Position numbers and translations under genes: made by a program | Assembly: GCA_033549345.1 (NCBI GenBank) | Contig: JAWSUT010000002.1 | Coordinates: forward strand, 1-64,000 | From: JAWSUT01 sp033549345 | GTDB lineage: Bacteria > Bacillota > Dethiobacteria > Dethiobacterales > Dethiobacteraceae | Direction of reading: 5' to 3' | DNA: 64,000 bases | The notes under the pieces: model-generated | The model's input: the letters and a program-made list of their open reading frames with translations, nothing else | Told to the model about the DNA's origin: nothing | Database searches by the model: none | In this document: piece after piece, positions 27,801 to 34,420 of the stretch | Numbering within the stretch: position 1 is the first letter of the stretch | How the letters are laid out: each line of letters begins with the position of its first letter

Positions 27801-27915
27801 CGCCATTCTCACAGCCAAAAAAGAACTGGCAGAGATCACCGTCTCCACCGGGGAAACCTGGCTGACCGAAATGACGAACCGGGAACTAAGAGAACTGTTC
27901 ACGCTGACGGGTTAA
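24784..27915 (+). CDS. SNF2-family DEAD/DEAH helicase (C-terminal part of SWIM-SNF2)
   Basis: The frame is open from 24685 and contains the SWIM zinc motif before the first start-like codon (GTG 24784). From there, residues 1-560 are an SNF2-associated region, then motif I ADDMGLGKT with K611, and the DEAQ box 700-703 (motif II). SGTPVENRLDELWS marks motif III. ALIFTQY, FHGGLTRKKRE, SLKAGGTGLNLTAA and DRAYRIGQ are motifs IV-VI. SNF2 helicases translocate on dsDNA and remodel protein-DNA complexes. All catalytic motifs are intact; only the split at 24685 spoils the gene. The stand-alone protein would lack a proper start. Confidence 0.9.
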   Translation: MYLVLANEIDQDPFILFELRGIRREELIGAAGFQRNVAAKDGFVPVKEVVADPMQEREFTAGGLPERASELRAISSLLADAPLFYRHDNFKKILVNAYEALASAEMEQREVYFPKLKNAGVRLIYGSGGSHLFHAEAFYLGEDAFGYDIADKTAAYAVPVAEDGGLTLRRVKGEVTTARYLLGQLLKTNLITEGTPEMRFLSAAASAALLLARLSLFIPEVVPEGRGKFAVRYRPLANDTQVREVMDTLTAMYPEGLIYRKKDKAVLTGRDGVEEVLSLYLSFMVREYAGCPWDEPLCRAFFIMDTYEASSFSMKQTIKAAADWLAPLTMSVGRYSPVLRVELPQGRQRKFRLWLDVEDREDPLHPPVALGDVFAGKKVFGCPCGEILDGVGRTIAVAGEYCSELKELLDHKGEPLAMSAEELPVFLSRAKGTLSMLGIRIILPKELHSMVSARLVLAAKSRRKNMNYLSLAEMMDFSLEVSLGDERVSKEEFMALTANARGIVRFRDQYLLLDPDEVNRLLGRLNKPLPAMDSAKLLRAGLTGETEDAVFAADETLQNLLDDLHRVEDVSLPRSLQATLRPYQERGFRWLYTNRKRGLGSCLADDMGLGKTLQVIALLLKLKEEGSLENPALVICPTTLLGNWEKECARFAPQLRATVRHGSQREWSVGGVDVVITSYGVARNDKEMMAKVPWSLLVIDEAQNIKNADTAQAKAIKELNAQGYIAMSGTPVENRLDELWSIFHFILPGYLGSRDAFSRRFAVPIEKYRDSKQADTLRKATAPFILRRMKSDKKIIADLPDKIIKNQFCRLTAEQAVLYQQVLQRELSVIENSEGMERRGLILRLLTSLKQICNHPVHYAKKGTPRPMHSGKAQLVFERIAQIVEHGEKALIFTQYREMGEILTEMLASLHNLDIPFFHGGLTRKKREHLVETFQNNPDCPLMIVSLKAGGTGLNLTAATHVVHYDLWWNPAVEDQATDRAYRIGQRSNVTVHRFVTLGTLEEKIDAILTAKKELAEITVSTGETWLTEMTNRELRELFTLTG

Positions 27916-27943
27916 CGGGAACCTGCAGCAGAGGATTGGATGG

Positions 27944-28418
27944 ATGAACATGAAGCCGGTTAAAATAGGTGATTTAGTGGATATATTTGATTGCCGGGCG
28001 GACGAGGCACAGTATTATCTGAATAAGAAAACCGCTCAGATTCTTATGGTCCAGAGTATATGCAAGTTGCCTGGAATGAAGATGAAGATACGGATTTGAG
28101 CAAATTCCAGGATTGGGAACGGGAATGTATCCGGGAAGCGATCTCTGTTTTGGAAAACGAGGATGATTTTGCGCCGTTGCCTGAAGCGTATGATATTAAT
28201 CAATACGAGATAATTTCCGATTTTTGCTATGCAGTGCAAGACGATAAGCTATCGGCAATCTGTGTGATTTAATCCGGGGCAGCGGGGCGTTTGGCCGCTT
28301 TAAGGATGCCGTCTACCGCTATGGGATTGCAGATCAGTGGTATGAATATAAAGAGAAGGCTTTACAAAGGATTGCCCGGGAGTGGTGTGAGGAAAACGGA
28401 ATTCCCTATGAGGATTAA
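27944..28418 (+). pseudogene. UPF0158 family protein, two frameshifts
   Basis: Three frames together give one UPF0158 protein. VKIGDLVDIFDCRADEAQYY starts at ATG 27944 (or 27950). MQVAWNEDEDTDLSKFQDW and YDINQYEIISDFCYAV continue from about 28048. CDLIRGSGAFGRFKDAVYRY and REWCEENGIPYED run from about 28254 to the stop at 28418. Shifts occur near 28040-28050 and 28250-28260. No single frame covers more than half the family length. The family is widespread in bacteria and has no known function. It is either a dead gene or the product of base-calling errors. Confidence 0.85.
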
Positions 28419-28477
28419 GGGGTAGTGGTAAAATCGTAAATCTTTTCCGGGCTCATGAATTTTTTACCAGCATAGCC

Positions 28478-28545
28478 GGGTCGTACACAAGGAAAACCAC
28501 TCTACCCTGTCGAAAGTATTACTATCGTTTTTGGGCGGTGAGAAA
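28478..28545 (+). repeat. Conserved leader of coiled-coil cassette, copy 2
   Basis: CACAAGGAAAACCACTCTAC, CCTGTCGAAAGTATTACTAT and GGTGAGAAAATG repeat the upstream region of the 21258 gene. The match begins near 28485 and continues through the coding region. Confidence 0.7.
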
Positions 28546-28842
28546 ATGGAAGATGCCAAAGTGGCTGTGATTCTGGAAGATCTGAGATCGCAGTTTCGTG
28601 TATTTGGCGAAGGCCTGCAGTTGCTAAACGAGAAAGTGGGCCGGGTCGATAAAAAAGTTGACGGACTTGAAACAAAAGTAGACTCTCTCGAAATTAAAGT
28701 AGATGTACTTGATAAAAAGGTAGACGCACTCGATAAAAGGCTGGAGCGGCATGAAACAAAAAATGAAGAAGAGAACCGCTTACTTATGCAGATGGTCAGG
28801 GAGTTGAGCGAAGAACAGCAAAAACTAAAAAGGGCAAAATAA
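28546..28842 (+). CDS. Heptad-repeat coiled-coil protein, copy 2
   Basis: 98 residues from ATG 28546, a recent paralogue of the 21258 gene. N-terminus MEDAKVAVILEDLRSQFRVF, five heptads (KVDGLETK, KVDSLEIK, KVDVLDKK, KVDALDKR), and the same tail LSEEQQKLKRAK. It is exactly 7 residues (21 bp) shorter, so one heptad was lost or gained. The repeats are good substrates for slippage or unequal recombination. A weak hairpin (28847-28871) follows the stop. Confidence 0.82.
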   Translation: MEDAKVAVILEDLRSQFRVFGEGLQLLNEKVGRVDKKVDGLETKVDSLEIKVDVLDKKVDALDKRLERHETKNEEENRLLMQMVRELSEEQQKLKRAK

Positions 28843-28924
28843 GAGGCCGTGCAGATAAAAGTACGGTTTCTTACGTAGTGCCAAAAGAGCCGAGGCAGTT
28901 TGTGAGCCGGAGTGTACCGGCTGA

Positions 28925-28953
28925 TTGATATCATATCTTATTTGTTCTAAAAT
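28925..28953 (+). promoter_or_regulatory. Sigma-A promoter of the Smr gene
   Basis: TTGATA (28925-28930), 17-nt spacer, TAAAAT (28948-28953), 50 nt before the start. Confidence 0.65.
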
Positions 28954-29002
28954 AGAATGAAATATGTTGGTGAGGACTATTTGGGTAATGGGGTGATTTT
29001 CT

Positions 29003-29344
29003 GTGCACAGGAAAGTGGCGATTTTGAACCTGGAGCAGGACATGCCCACGGTTGAGCAAGCGATGTACAAGTTAAAAAATGCCCTGAGCACGTCAAAACG
29101 CCAGGGCAGCAAGGCTGTCATTGTCATTCACGGTTACGGGTCGAGCGGAGTTGGCGGAGGCATTAAAGCTGCGGTTGGTAAGCAATTACGTGACCGCAGC
29201 CTTCAGGGGGTTGTCAGGGCGTATGTGGGTGGAGAGCAGTGGCCGGAGCGGAAACGGGAACTACTTGGTATGTGTAAGGCCTTGGAGAACCATGAGCGGC
29301 AGGTTGCTGAAAATAGCGGCGTGACTGTGGTGATTCTGAGGTAA
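29003..29344 (+). CDS. Smr-like domain protein
   Basis: 113 residues from GTG 29003 with GGGGTGA 6 nt upstream. NLEQDMPTVEQAMYKLKNAL, then VIVIHGYGSSGVGGGIKAAV, match the Smr fold found at the end of MutS2 (the HGxGxG loop after a strand). Smr domains have endonuclease or RNA-cleaving activity linked to recombination suppression or ribosome rescue. Here the domain stands alone, without MutS2 ATPase or a linker. It has its own sigma-A promoter. Confidence 0.82.
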   Translation: MHRKVAILNLEQDMPTVEQAMYKLKNALSTSKRQGSKAVIVIHGYGSSGVGGGIKAAVGKQLRDRSLQGVVRAYVGGEQWPERKRELLGMCKALENHERQVAENSGVTVVILR

Positions 29345-29393
29345 AAGGGCTATATAACACGTTGTAACCGGATACAGATGGGAGGTTTTATGA

Positions 29394-30002
29394 ATGGATG
29401 AGAGCGTTGAACGTTTGCTGGCGGGGTTGAAGAAGCGGAAAATAACTGCTTCGTATCTGGAGGACCGCAAGGCTGCCAGGGAAAAACTTTTGGAATTGAT
29501 TCCGGATCAATGTTCGGTTGGCATTGGCGGTTCGATAACCATTGAACAGCTTGAACTTGAAGATGCTTTAGGGGAAAAGGGTTGTTCGGTATATTGGCAC
29601 TGGCGTGTCCCGGCTGAGAAGATAAAGGAAACAAGGCGGCAGGCGGGTGTGGCCGATGTTTATTTAAGCAGTACCAATGCGGTGACGGAAGACGGTGTGT
29701 TAATTAATATCGACGGGTTTGGTAACCGTGTTGCTTCTATGGTTTTTGGCCCGCAAAAGGTGATTATTGTTGCGGGGATAAACAAGATTGTGGGCGATGT
29801 ACATGAAGGATTGGTGCGTATAAAAAGGGATGCCTGTACGCAGAATGCGAGGAGGCTGCAGCGCAAGACACCCTGTGCAAGTGGAGAATGCACAGACTGT
29901 AGTTCACCGGAGCGGATGTGCAATGTGACCACCATTATTGAAGGAAAGCCCAATGGGGTTGAAATGGTGGTACTGCTTGTGGGGAAAAGTTTGGGCTATT
30001 AA
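29394..30002 (+). CDS. LUD-domain protein (lactate utilisation type)
   Basis: 202 residues. The family signatures are CSVGIGGSITIEQLEL, then YLSSTNAVTEDGVLINIDG, NRVASMVFGPQKVIIVAGIN and a Cys-rich C-terminus (PCASGECTDCSSPERMC). LUD (DUF162) proteins include LutC/LldG subunits of the lactate-oxidising complex, but short single-domain members like this have no assigned role. A broken copy of its 3' part lies at 11698-11835. Start: ATG 29394 after GGGAGG. Confidence 0.88.
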   Translation: MDESVERLLAGLKKRKITASYLEDRKAAREKLLELIPDQCSVGIGGSITIEQLELEDALGEKGCSVYWHWRVPAEKIKETRRQAGVADVYLSSTNAVTEDGVLINIDGFGNRVASMVFGPQKVIIVAGINKIVGDVHEGLVRIKRDACTQNARRLQRKTPCASGECTDCSSPERMCNVTTIIEGKPNGVEMVVLLVGKSLGY

Positions 30003-30102
30003 GCATTTCATCATATGCGCAGAAGAGCGCCGGCACCCGGGTGGAGAAACAGCCAAATCCGTAGTTTTCAACGGGCCGACATTCATCAAAAGCAGGTTTT
30101 TA

Positions 30103-30141
30103 CCTAAGAAAGCAGCGGTCAGTAACCGCTGCTTTCTTAGG
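30103..30141. repeat. 17-bp perfect inverted repeat
   Basis: CCTAAGAAAGCAGCGGT, 5-nt loop, ACCGCTGCTTTCTTAGG, with no good T-tract on either strand. It lies between the ends of the LUD gene and the minus-strand DUF1540 genes, so it may be a bidirectional terminator of unusual form or a protein-binding site. Confidence 0.6.
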
Positions 30142-30207
30142 AGTTGCCATATGGTGGGATTGGGTGTACAGTGCAAAAGAAGGCATGGCGCCTTTTTTTA
30201 CCGGTCA

Positions 30208-30387
30208 CTATTTTTTGGGGCGTTCTTCACCTTCATCAACCGGCTTAAAGGTATCACAACACGTTTCCCTGGAATCGGAGGCCAGCATGGAGGTATCATC
30301 ACAGTTAACTTCAATAGCTCTTGCCGTACACTCCAGGTTGCTGTAATACTTACAGTTGGAAACAGAACATTTCACGCTAATTTCCAC
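30208..30387 (-). CDS. DUF1540 small cysteine protein
   Basis: 59 residues on the minus strand, from GTG 30387 (GCGAGGTG 6 nt upstream). It reads ISVKCSVSNCKYYSNLECTA, then AIEVNCDDT and ETCCDTFKP. Seven or so Cys are spaced as in DUF1540, a zinc- or metal-binding domain found in small Clostridia proteins. It is followed on the same strand by no other gene. Its upstream neighbour at 30442 is a paralogue with the same layout. The plus-strand frames here are shadows. Function unknown. Confidence 0.83.
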   Translation of the reverse strand: MEISVKCSVSNCKYYSNLECTARAIEVNCDDTSMLASDSRETCCDTFKPVDEGEERPKK

Positions 30388-30441
30388 TTTATCACCTCGC
30401 TATGGTAGGCTAACTAATAAAATAGTCTTGCCAATTTTAAA

Positions 30442-30612
30442 TCATTCATCATCGTACCACGGGGTAAAGGTGTCGCAGCAGGTTTCTTCAGATTGTGACG
30501 CCCGAGTGGAGTTGTCGTCACAGTTGACTTCTATAGAGATTGCTGAACACAGCAGGTCTTTATTATATTTACAATTGACCACCGAACACCTTAATAAACT
30601 GCGCTCTACCAT
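30442..30612 (-). CDS. DUF1540 small cysteine protein
   Basis: 56 residues on the minus strand from ATG 30612 (AAGGGAG upstream). The layout is the same as its neighbour: LRCSVVNCKYNKDLLCSAIS, then EVNCDDNS and ETCCDTFTPWYDDE. The two are tandem duplicates, 54 nt apart. The Cys spacing is conserved while the surrounding residues differ, which supports selection on a metal site. Both are too short for routine ORF detection. Confidence 0.83.
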   Translation of the reverse strand: MVERSLLRCSVVNCKYNKDLLCSAISIEVNCDDNSTRASQSEETCCDTFTPWYDDE

Positions 30613-30757
30613 GTAAATCTCCCTTCCAAAACCTCGTCACAGATAAGATTCCCGAGGGATGTTTCTTGTATACCAAGATCATTTGATGGAGGAAGCACTG
30701 CTGCAAACGTCAAACTAATATAGATACCCAAGCATGAAGACAGCTGGAGGGAACCAA

Positions 30758-31840
30758 GTGGAAAAGTTATATGTTATGTATGGTGCTGAAGCAGAACAGA
30801 TGGCCTATGCTTTACTTGAAACAATGGATGTGGCCGGTGAACTGGCCGGCATGAAAAACCCGCTTATTGGCATTAAACCCAATTTGGTGGTGGCGCAGCC
30901 GGCAGAATGGGGAGCCACAACGGACCCAAACCTGGTACGTGGCGTCATTGAGTATCTGCAGCAGCACGGCTTTACCAATATTATCATCCTGGAGAGCGCC
31001 TGGGTGGGTGATTCCACCGAAAAAGCTTTTGATGTCTGCGGCTACCGGAAGTTGGGTGTTCCCCTGTTTGACCTTAAAAAGGACGAGAGTACAAGCTTTG
31101 AAGTTGAGGGAACCGAGATCCATGTGTGTAAAAAAGCACTGGAAGTTGATTACCTGATTAATATGCCGGTATTAAAAGCCCATTGCCAGACCAGGCTGAC
31201 CTGTGCTCTCAAGAACCTCAAAGGATGTGTGCCGGATAAAGAAAAAAAGCGCTTTCATACCCTGGGCCTGCACAAGCCCATTGCCGCTTTAAATAAAATC
31301 TTACGAGCCAATGTGACCGTGGTTGACGGAATCATTGGGGACCTGACCTACGAAGGCGGGGGGACGCCGGTACGCCTAAACCGCGTTCTGGCCAGCCGCG
31401 ACCCGGTCCTGCTCGATACCTATGCGGCTGAACTGATTGGCTACGGGCTTGATGATGTCCCATATATCAGGATGGCAGAAAAGCTGGGAGTGGGCAGTAC
31501 CAAACTTGCCGGCAGAGTAACGGAGCTAAACAGTAAAAAAGAAGCCAGGGTTCCCGAGTCTCTTTTGGCCGGCAAAGAGGTGGAAAATCTGGCGCGCTGG
31601 ATTGAAGAAGACCAGGCCTGTTCCGCCTGCTATGGCAGCCTGATTCATGCTTTAATGAGGCTGCAGGAGAGCGGGCAGCTGACAAAAAATTTTAAAGTAC
31701 ATATCGGACAGGGCTGTCAAACACTAACCGGTACCCTAGGCGTAGGCGAATGTACCCGTAACTTTCAGTTTAACATTACAGGCTGCCCGCCTAAGGCGAA
31801 AGAAATAGTTTCCGGCCTTACGGAATGGATCAATAAATAA
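30758..31840 (+). CDS. DUF362 protein with iron-sulfur-like cysteines
   Basis: 360 residues from GTG 30758, which has GGAGGG 6 nt upstream; an earlier ATG at 30734 is in frame but lacks a site. The family signature is KPNLVVAQPAEWGATTDPNL to VDYLINMPVLKAHCQTRLT and NLKGCVPDKEKKRFH. The C-terminal Cys set (CSACYGSL, GQGCQTLTG, GVGECTRN, NITGCPPKA) could hold an Fe-S cluster; this is inference. DUF362 proteins are widespread in anaerobes and unassigned. No operon partner is close by. Confidence 0.85.
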   Translation: MEKLYVMYGAEAEQMAYALLETMDVAGELAGMKNPLIGIKPNLVVAQPAEWGATTDPNLVRGVIEYLQQHGFTNIIILESAWVGDSTEKAFDVCGYRKLGVPLFDLKKDESTSFEVEGTEIHVCKKALEVDYLINMPVLKAHCQTRLTCALKNLKGCVPDKEKKRFHTLGLHKPIAALNKILRANVTVVDGIIGDLTYEGGGTPVRLNRVLASRDPVLLDTYAAELIGYGLDDVPYIRMAEKLGVGSTKLAGRVTELNSKKEARVPESLLAGKEVENLARWIEEDQACSACYGSLIHALMRLQESGQLTKNFKVHIGQGCQTLTGTLGVGECTRNFQFNITGCPPKAKEIVSGLTEWINK

Positions 31841-31876
31841 ATGCCAAATAAGCATGAAAATATGGGGGGATGGTGA

Positions 31877-33043
31877 ATGCGTCCAGATGCTTTGGTTAAG
31901 CCTTTTTTATGCGACCGTGAGAAGATTGTACGGGAATTCGCGGCAAAATATTTTAAGGTTAGTTTTAACAAAGATGATGATCTGATTTCTTATGTTTTGC
32001 AAGGCTGCGATATGTATGGGGAAAAGGAAAACCTGTTGTTGCTGGTGTATGCCAAGGAATTTACGCAGACGGAAACTTCCCTCTATAATGTACTGCAGAG
32101 GATGGAAAAGGCGACTGATTACAACGTTGCATTTCATTACGGAAACATTATCGCAAACGCGGATCCGGTGCTGTTACGGAATGTGGTCGATAATGCCGGA
32201 GAGAGCAAACGCATTCTTTCCCATTGGTGGAAGAGGATTAGGAGGCGTTTGGACTTTAGCCTATGGAGTACTGAAAGACTTTGGGATGAACTGCTTTCTT
32301 TTTGTGAGTCCAATAAGGACGCCCGATTAGATGAGATTGAATATAGCTACGGCAATGATATTGTTAAGGCTATCGGGAACAGGAATGATGCCCCGGTAGA
32401 GGAAATACTAAGGATATTGCAAGACGGAGATAAATACTACCGTTATGAAGAAAACTACCTGACGCTGCTGGCAGGCGAACTCAGGTTGAAAGCAGCGATT
32501 CCTTTTTTATTTGAGAAACTGAGGATAGATGCCGATCTGCTATGTGAAAAAGCTGCGGAGTCCTTGGTCAAAATCGGAACGGATGATGTTGTTCTACAAT
32601 TGAAGGATAGTTTTTTACAGGAAACATCTAGCTTCCAAATTTTCACTGCGAGTATTTTCGGGCGTATAAAGTCTGCGGAATGTGAGAGGGCTCTGCTTGA
32701 TATCATACCAAAAACAGAGGATAATCTAATCCAGACAATACTGGCTGACTGTTTCTGCAATCTCATTTCCGAAAAAGGAATTCCTTTTGTTAGAGAATTA
32801 ATATATACGGGGTATGACAGGTCACTTCTCTCTCTGGAGGAGTCCCTTTATGCAGCGACGAAGGTGATGGGGATTAAGCTGGATGACGAAGATACTTTGT
32901 TTGCAGAGATGCCGGAGCACAGGGAAATAGAAGATTATCCGATTATAGATAATGAAACTAAAAAGAAGAACCACAAAATCGGGCGGAATGAGCCATGTTT
33001 TTGTGGGAGCGGCAAAAAGTATAAAAAATGCTGCCTGATGTGA
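31877..33043 (+). CDS. HEAT-like and SEC-C motif protein
   Basis: 388 residues from ATG 31877 (GGGGGATGGTG upstream). It is mostly helical with HEAT-like repeats in the middle (ETSSFQIFTASIFGRIKSAE, then LLDIIPKTEDNLIQTILADC). The C-terminus is a SEC-C zinc motif IGRNEPCFCGSGKKYKKCC. It is the third protein of this type in the window and the only one with HEAT-like rather than TPR repeats. A bidirectional terminator follows. Confidence 0.85.
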   Translation: MRPDALVKPFLCDREKIVREFAAKYFKVSFNKDDDLISYVLQGCDMYGEKENLLLLVYAKEFTQTETSLYNVLQRMEKATDYNVAFHYGNIIANADPVLLRNVVDNAGESKRILSHWWKRIRRRLDFSLWSTERLWDELLSFCESNKDARLDEIEYSYGNDIVKAIGNRNDAPVEEILRILQDGDKYYRYEENYLTLLAGELRLKAAIPFLFEKLRIDADLLCEKAAESLVKIGTDDVVLQLKDSFLQETSSFQIFTASIFGRIKSAECERALLDIIPKTEDNLIQTILADCFCNLISEKGIPFVRELIYTGYDRSLLSLEESLYAATKVMGIKLDDEDTLFAEMPEHREIEDYPIIDNETKKKNHKIGRNEPCFCGSGKKYKKCCLM

Positions 33044-33065
33044 GCTGAGTTAGAATAGAATGGAG

Positions 33066-33095
33066 TCGCCTGTTCGTCAGGGCGCGAACAGGCGA
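33066..33095. terminator. Bidirectional intrinsic terminator
   Basis: TCGCCTGTTCG, 8-nt loop, CGAACAGGCGA, then TTGGTTTTGTTTT on the plus strand. It sits between the convergent SEC-C and PIN genes. Confidence 0.75.
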
Positions 33096-33106
33096 TTGGT
33101 TTTGTT

Positions 33107-33505
33107 TTACAATACGCGAAAGCCAAACTGCTTAAAATGGTGGTCGAATGTATATGCTTCTTCAATTTGTAACCGTTTCATCACAGCAAAAGTAGTGGCA
33201 TCCGTATATGAAAATGTTTTATCACTATAGCCTAGAATGATCATTTTGGCCATCTCCTCATCAGTTGCTGTAACGCGGATGACCGGCCACACATTGTTTT
33301 GCAACCACTCTCTGGATATAGACATGCCCAGTTTTCGTAACAGAAGAGCATGACATTCTGCAAGAATGAAGTTGGTAATCAGAACTTCCTGTTTTCTGCG
33401 TTGAATATCTTTTATGATCCTAACTGCGTGGGCATGGTTTTTATCGCTGCGGTCGAGCAGTGCATAGATTGCACTGGTATCGGCAAGTATTATTCTTTGT
33501 CCCAT
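33107..33505 (-). CDS. PIN-domain ribonuclease toxin (VapC-like)
   Basis: 132 residues. Acidic catalytic residues are visible in ILADTSAIYALLDRSD, NFILAECHALLLRKLG, YTDATTFAVMKR and FDHHFKQFGF. It is a Mg-dependent RNase toxin of the VapC type, paired with the AbrB-like antitoxin at 33490. The middle section is nearly identical to the remnant at 600-755. The C-terminal end matches VapC family length. It overlaps the antitoxin by 16 nt and is translationally coupled. Confidence 0.9.
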   Translation of the reverse strand: MGQRIILADTSAIYALLDRSDKNHAHAVRIIKDIQRRKQEVLITNFILAECHALLLRKLGMSISREWLQNNVWPVIRVTATDEEMAKMIILGYSDKTFSYTDATTFAVMKRLQIEEAYTFDHHFKQFGFRVL

Positions 33506-33774
33506 GATTTTATCTCGCCTTCAGCCAGATGTAAATCATGTTTTTCAGATACATCATAACTATTGCTCTCACCTGTGCCAATCATTTTCCAAATCGGGTC
33601 ACTTTCACTTAGAGGAGTAATCGTAGTTGCTTTCTGTACAATGATTTGCCCTTCTTTTGAACTTACAGCAAGGTAATCACCGGGTTTTAAGTTGAGATCT
33701 TTACGAATCTCCACAGGTATAGTCAGCTGTCCTTTTGCTGTCAAGCGTGTTAATCGTTGAGGCACTAAAATCAC
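33490..33774 (-). CDS. AbrB/MazE-type antitoxin
   Basis: 94 residues from GTG 33774; an in-frame GTG at 33765 is an equally possible start. RLTAKGQLTIPVEIRKDLNL and PGDYLAV are the swapped-hairpin AbrB DNA-binding domain. The C-terminal half (DPIWKMIGTGES, SEKHDLHLAEGEIK) would bind the toxin. The operon is antitoxin then PIN toxin, with an operator and promoter just upstream (33793-33825). Confidence 0.88.
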   Translation of the reverse strand: MILVPQRLTRLTAKGQLTIPVEIRKDLNLKPGDYLAVSSKEGQIIVQKATTITPLSESDPIWKMIGTGESNSYDVSEKHDLHLAEGEIKSWDKE

Positions 33775-33792
33775 ATCCTCTTACTTTCTTAC

Positions 33793-33825
33793 TTCCAATA
33801 TACTGCAAATATTGGAATAATACAA
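33793..33825 (-). promoter_or_regulatory. Promoter and operator of the AbrB/PIN pair
   Basis: On the minus strand a -35 TTGTAT (33825-33820), 17-nt spacer and -10 TATATT (33802-33797) overlap the perfect inverted repeat TTCCAATAT/ATATTGGAA (33793-33801 and 33809-33817, 7-nt spacer). Binding of the AbrB antitoxin here would block RNA polymerase. This is the expected autoregulatory site. Confidence 0.75.
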
Positions 33826-33912
33826 ATAATAAGATGAGTAGGGTTGAAGCTCTGCGCTATACGGTGTATGTAAGGATATACTAAAGGCAAATCATCTAAA
33901 TGGAGGATTACT

Positions 33913-34371
33913 ATGAACCGAAAACATGACGGTAAAGAAAACCTTAAGGAACGTTTGACTGAACTGCAGTATAAGGTGACACAGCAGGATTGTACAGAAC
34001 GGGCATTTGATAATGAGTACTGGGATAATAAAGAGGATGGGATTTATGTGGATGTGGTGTCGGGTGAGCCTCTGTTCAGTTCTCTGGATAAATTTGATTC
34101 TGGGTCGGGGTGGCCCAGTTTTAGCCGACCGATTCACAAAGAAAATGTGAAGGAAAAGGTGGACCGGAAGCTTTTTATGGAACGGACAGAGGTCAGAAGT
34201 GAAAAAGGGGATTCTCACCTGGGGCATGTTTTCAATGACGGCCCCGGTCCTGGTGGTTTGCGCTACTGTATCAATTCGGCGGCTCTGCGCTTTATCCCCA
34301 AAGAGAAGTTGGCAGAAGAGGGGTATGGGGAATACCTTAGTTTGTTTGACAAAAACAATAAGACGCGCTAA
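33913..34371 (+). CDS. msrB: Peptide-methionine (R)-S-oxide reductase MsrB
   Basis: 152 residues from ATG 33913 (TGGAGG upstream). The family landmarks are GSGWPSFSRP, SHLGHVFNDGPGPGGLRYC and NSAALRFIP. The catalytic Cys is C119 in RYCINS. It reduces methionine-R-sulfoxide in proteins, repairing oxidative damage. The CxxC zinc ligands of some MsrBs are not visible. A strong bidirectional terminator follows. Confidence 0.93.
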   Translation: MNRKHDGKENLKERLTELQYKVTQQDCTERAFDNEYWDNKEDGIYVDVVSGEPLFSSLDKFDSGSGWPSFSRPIHKENVKEKVDRKLFMERTEVRSEKGDSHLGHVFNDGPGPGGLRYCINSAALRFIPKEKLAEEGYGEYLSLFDKNNKTR

Positions 34372-34398
34372 AAAGGCCGGCCTGTTGGGCCGGCCTTT
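34372..34398. terminator. Bidirectional terminator
   Basis: AAAGGCCGGCC, 5-nt loop, GGCCGGCCTTT, between msrB and the convergent CrtI-like gene. Confidence 0.8.
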
Positions 34399-34420
34399 GG
34401 TATGTCGGAACAGGAACGTC

